Origin: Acidobacteriota bacterium
GTDB taxonomy: Bacteria > Acidobacteriota > Vicinamibacteria > Fen-336
Assembly (NCBI GenBank): GCA_003223555.1
Contig: QHVM01000026.1
Location: 1-53,322 of the forward strand
Length of the DNA stretch: 53,322 nucleotides
Reading direction: 5' to 3'
Shown one piece after another: positions 50,721-53,322 of this stretch (positions are counted from its first letter, which is position 1; every line of letters begins with the position of its first letter). A program made the translations under genes and the position numbers. Under the pieces are notes generated by a model. The model saw nothing but the letters and a program-made list of their open reading frames with translations. It did no database searches and was not told where the DNA came from.

Positions 50721-53322
50721 CTAATGACGGACCGGCCCCAGATACTTGTCGAGCCAGTCGAGGCTCTCGCGGACCTCTTCCGTCCGGGGGAAGTTCCCGT
50801 GCCCGGCCTCGAAGACGACGTGCTTCTTGTCCCGGTCCGCCGTGCCCAGAAGACGAAAGAGCGGTAGCTGGGAAGAAGCCAACGGGAAATAGTCGTCGTA
50901 GCGCCCGTTCAGCATCAATGTGGGAGTGGACATCCGCGGCGCGAAGTTGAGCCGGTCGACCTCCGGCAGGTCACGCCGCAGCTGGAACCCGCCGCGCGTC
51001 AGGATGGCCGCCTTGAAGCGCCCATCGACGGCCAGGAACACCGGAGCGAGCTGCGCCCCGTGGCTGTCGCCGAGGTAGGCCAGCTTCGTGCTGTCGATGT
51101 CCTTTCGCGTCTCGAGGTAGTCGAGCGATCGGCTCACGTCCTTCGCCATCATAATCACGTTGTCGCGAAAGAAGGCCGGCGGCTTCCCGCCGGGCCTCAA
51201 GCCGTCCTGCCGTTCGAAGGTGCTCTTGTAGATCGGGAAGACCAGGGCCCGGCCGCTCTTGAGAATGAATCCCAGCTCGTCCTCGACGAGCGAGAAGGAG
51301 AACTTGTCCAGGAACATCGCATCTGCGGGTGGGAAGAACATGACGGCCTGGAACGGTGGGGGAGCGTTCCTCGGCAGGAAGATGTGGGCGTTCACGCGCT
51401 CGTTGCCGTAGGCGGCGTCGAAGCTCACCTTCTCGTGCGTCCAGCCCGGCGTCGTCTCCGTCTCATGGACTCCCGGGTGCAGCTCGCCCTTGTCGTAGGC
51501 GTACAGTCCGCGGTACGCCTCGAAGATCTCCGCCGCCACCGGCTTCTCGGCCGAGTAGTCGCGGAAGGTGACGTCGACCCTGGCCGCCGCCGCGGCGCTG
51601 GGCGGCGAATCGAGCTTCACGCACCGAACGCCGAAGTTCGGCTCGCGTTTCCAGGGCGACTGCGCGTCCGACTGGAAGAACACGTACGGCGGGTCGCCGA
51701 AGCCGCCGCCCATGATGAACCGCTTGCCGTCGCGGCCTTCGTTCCAGCACCATTCCTTGACGTTGCCGGCCATGTCCGTGGTTCCAAAGCCGCTGAGCGT
51801 GCCGGGGCCTCCCACCGGTTTGGTCTCGACCGCGTGGAAGTTGCTCGCGGGAGCCCAGAGTGAGCCGACCCCCGATTGCGAGGCATTGGTCCAGTGGTAC
51901 GCCGTGGGGAGGGTCTTGCCCGCGAACTCGGCGTAGGCCGCGGCCTCGTACCAGCTGATTCCCGCGACCGGATGCTTGTCCCGGCCCCTGGGATAGCGGC
52001 CCGCCTCCCACGTGGCGGGGCCCGGGTCTCCGGTCCGGTCGCGGAAGAACGCCACGGCGTCTTCCCAAGAGAGAGCGCGTCCGTCTTGCACGAACGGCTG
52101 CGTCCAGAAGTCACGCCGGCGATAGCCGCCGGCGTCGACGAACTCCTGGTACTCCTCGTTCGTGACTTCGTGGCGGTCGATGAGGTAGTCGCCGGTGTCG
52201 ACGCGGGGAGCCTCTCCGAGCGGATGCAGCAGGCGCGTCTCACCGCCCATGACGGCGATCATGCCGGCGGGGACGCTCCACTCTGGACGAAGGTTCACCG
52301 TCCACTCCATGGCGCCCCAGCCTCCCACCGGGGCGATGGCCAGAGAGGGAGCGAATCCGGGCCTGGCCACGCGCCATACGTAGTCGTCCTTGGGCAGGCG
52401 AACGTCCTTGAGGGGGGTCTGGCCGAGGTGCTGCCAGGCGTTCTCATCTCCCCGGTAGGAGCGGATCGAGACGTCGGCGCCGGGCGGCGCACTTTCGATC
52501 GAGGCCGCCCCCGTGGCCCGCTGCCACAGCCCTTCGAGGGCCGGATCACTTGGTAGAACCTGACGGGCCTGGCCGGTGAGCGCGGCCGCCTTGGCAAACT
52601 CCCCCGCTTCCACGAGCCGCGTGATCTCGGGCGTCGCCGTTTCCCGCGCCCATCGCTCGCGGGAGGAGCGGTGCCAGAGCCAAACGGCGGCGCCACTGGC
52701 CACGACCAGGACCGCCCCCGCGGCAAGCGCGGTGGCACGTCGGGGTGGCGCCCGGCGCCGCAGCCGGTCGATGCCGGCGATCAGTCGCCTCCGTCGGAGA
52801 CGGAGGCCGTAGGGAATCCAACGGCCATGCAAGGCCGACGCGACATCCCGCGCCGCCGGGAAGCGTTCCGCCGGGTCTTGGGCCAGGCAACGCACGATGA
52901 CCCGCTCCCAATTCCGGTCGAGCTGCGGGACATGCTTGCGTGGTGACGGAGGAGGCCCCTGGAGCCGCTTCAGGGCCGTGGCCAACGGCGAGCCGGCGGT
53001 GAACGGCCGTGCGCCGGTGACCATCTCATACATCACGACACCCAGCGCGTACACATCCGTCGCGGCGCTGACCGCCCCGCCCTCCACCTGCTCCGGGGCC
53101 ATGTAGTCCGGCGTACCGAATTCCCGTCCGGTCGCGGTGACGGGTCCCCTATCGGCGCCCGCGGTCCGCGCCAGCCCGAAATCGGTCACCACCACCCGTC
53201 GACCCTCTGCCGACGGTACGAGCATGACGTTCGCGCTCTTGAAATCGCGGTGCACGATCTCGTGTGAATGGGCAGCGTCGAGGGCGGCCGTCATCTGGGT
53301 CACCAGAGGAAGGGCTTCCTGC
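50721..53322 (-). CDS. Membrane Ser/Thr kinase-PEGA-SUMF1-hydrolase fusion, N-terminus cut by the window
   Basis: The 3' 867 codons of a large signalling fusion. First comes the C-terminal lobe of a Hanks kinase (EIVHRDFKSANVML, VVTDFGLARTAG, PDYMAPEQVEGG), then a basic linker and one membrane helix (ALAAGAVLVVASGAAVWLW). A PEGA-like segment (APPGADVSIRSYRGDENAW), a SUMF1/FGE-sulfatase fold (YLIDRHEVTNEEYQEFVDAG, GNVKEWCWNEG, NFGVRCVK) and an alpha/beta-hydrolase (nucleophile in GDSHGAQ, Asp in NGRYDDYFP, His in EAGHGNFPR) follow. The FGE copper cysteines are absent, so this SUMF1 fold is not a sulfatase activator but probably a binding or scaffold unit. The frame is open to the window end, so the ATP-binding lobe is upstream. 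Confidence 0.9.
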   Translation of the reverse strand, partial: QEALPLVTQMTAALDAAHSHEIVHRDFKSANVMLVPSAEGRRVVVTDFGLARTAGADRGPVTATGREFGTPDYMAPEQVEGGAVSAATDVYALGVVMYEMVTGARPFTAGSPLATALKRLQGPPPSPRKHVPQLDRNWERVIVRCLAQDPAERFPAARDVASALHGRWIPYGLRLRRRRLIAGIDRLRRRAPPRRATALAAGAVLVVASGAAVWLWHRSSRERWARETATPEITRLVEAGEFAKAAALTGQARQVLPSDPALEGLWQRATGAASIESAPPGADVSIRSYRGDENAWQHLGQTPLKDVRLPKDDYVWRVARPGFAPSLAIAPVGGWGAMEWTVNLRPEWSVPAGMIAVMGGETRLLHPLGEAPRVDTGDYLIDRHEVTNEEYQEFVDAGGYRRRDFWTQPFVQDGRALSWEDAVAFFRDRTGDPGPATWEAGRYPRGRDKHPVAGISWYEAAAYAEFAGKTLPTAYHWTNASQSGVGSLWAPASNFHAVETKPVGGPGTLSGFGTTDMAGNVKEWCWNEGRDGKRFIMGGGFGDPPYVFFQSDAQSPWKREPNFGVRCVKLDSPPSAAAAARVDVTFRDYSAEKPVAAEIFEAYRGLYAYDKGELHPGVHETETTPGWTHEKVSFDAAYGNERVNAHIFLPRNAPPPFQAVMFFPPADAMFLDKFSFSLVEDELGFILKSGRALVFPIYKSTFERQDGLRPGGKPPAFFRDNVIMMAKDVSRSLDYLETRKDIDSTKLAYLGDSHGAQLAPVFLAVDGRFKAAILTRGGFQLRRDLPEVDRLNFAPRMSTPTLMLNGRYDDYFPLASSQLPLFRLLGTADRDKKHVVFEAGHGNFPRTEEVRESLDWLDKYLGPVRH

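Noticed and set aside
50721-53322. SUMF1 domain of the terminal fusion as a second sulfatase activator
   Set aside because: The segment aligned with the FGE active site (GGGFGDPPYVFFQSDAQS) lacks the paired copper-binding cysteines.

Overview
The window is about 53 kb of GC-rich bacterial chromosome, densely packed with genes on both strands and without any RNA gene, CRISPR array or complete insertion sequence that I could see. The gene content points to a Gram-negative soil-type bacterium. ADOP-type MacB/FtsX permeases, an Oar-like TonB receptor with a carboxypeptidase-regulatory domain, a propeller-type sensor kinase, an ECF42-type sigma factor and Ser/Thr kinases fused to SUMF1-type domains together resemble Acidobacteriota (Vicinamibacteria-like) or neighbouring phyla such as Rokubacteria/Methylomirabilota. 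This is inference from family content, not from a phylogeny.

Layout. 1-8.3 kb: end of an RND pump gene, an SDR oxidoreductase with a coupled micro-ORF, an envelope protein pair, a Tat-exported transglutaminase-like protein, a shrunken ADOP permease, an MFS transporter and two SAM methyltransferases (one METTL7-like). 8.4-18.9 kb: a Vgb-like propeller protein, a true formylglycine-generating enzyme (FGE) made as a lipoprotein from a probable CTG start, a periplasmic double-propeller histidine kinase with its NarL-type regulator, a large TonB-dependent receptor, and a formylglycine-type sulfatase. Together these look like a sensing, uptake and desulfation locus. 18.9-20.8 kb: a cytosolic Ser/Thr kinase fused to a BRCT domain, and a CBS protein. 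20.9-26.6 kb: TetR, RND pump and adaptor with clear operators, followed by a GGDEF protein. 26.6-31.1 kb: a quinone-oxidoreductase-like enzyme, a UBP zinc finger, an ECF42 sigma factor, a small membrane protein and four consecutive broken genes (VOC, YCII/DGPF, DoxX, Crp-thioredoxin reductase). 31.3-37.4 kb: a heterodimeric ABC exporter and a full-length ADOP permease. 37.5-41.7 kb: a second decay zone with VapC, transposase, ArsR, KatG, HsdM-like, VOC and HsdR remnants around an intact AHSA1/DUF1801 operon and an intact VapBC pair. 41.7-53.3 kb: a more orderly stretch with HemW, LepA, a KatG/OxyR divergent pair, a PadR-controlled permease operon and a kinase-PEGA-SUMF1-hydrolase fusion running off the end.

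Three themes stand out. First, the FGE, sulfatase, TonB receptor and propeller kinase form a plausible functional unit. Second, several regulators have readable operator/promoter architecture (TetR, PadR, VapBC, OxyR, ArsR). Third, at least ten genes carry internal or terminal deletions, clustered in two decay zones next to intact genes. This is either real ongoing gene erosion or, if the sequence is metagenome-assembled, something to verify with reads.
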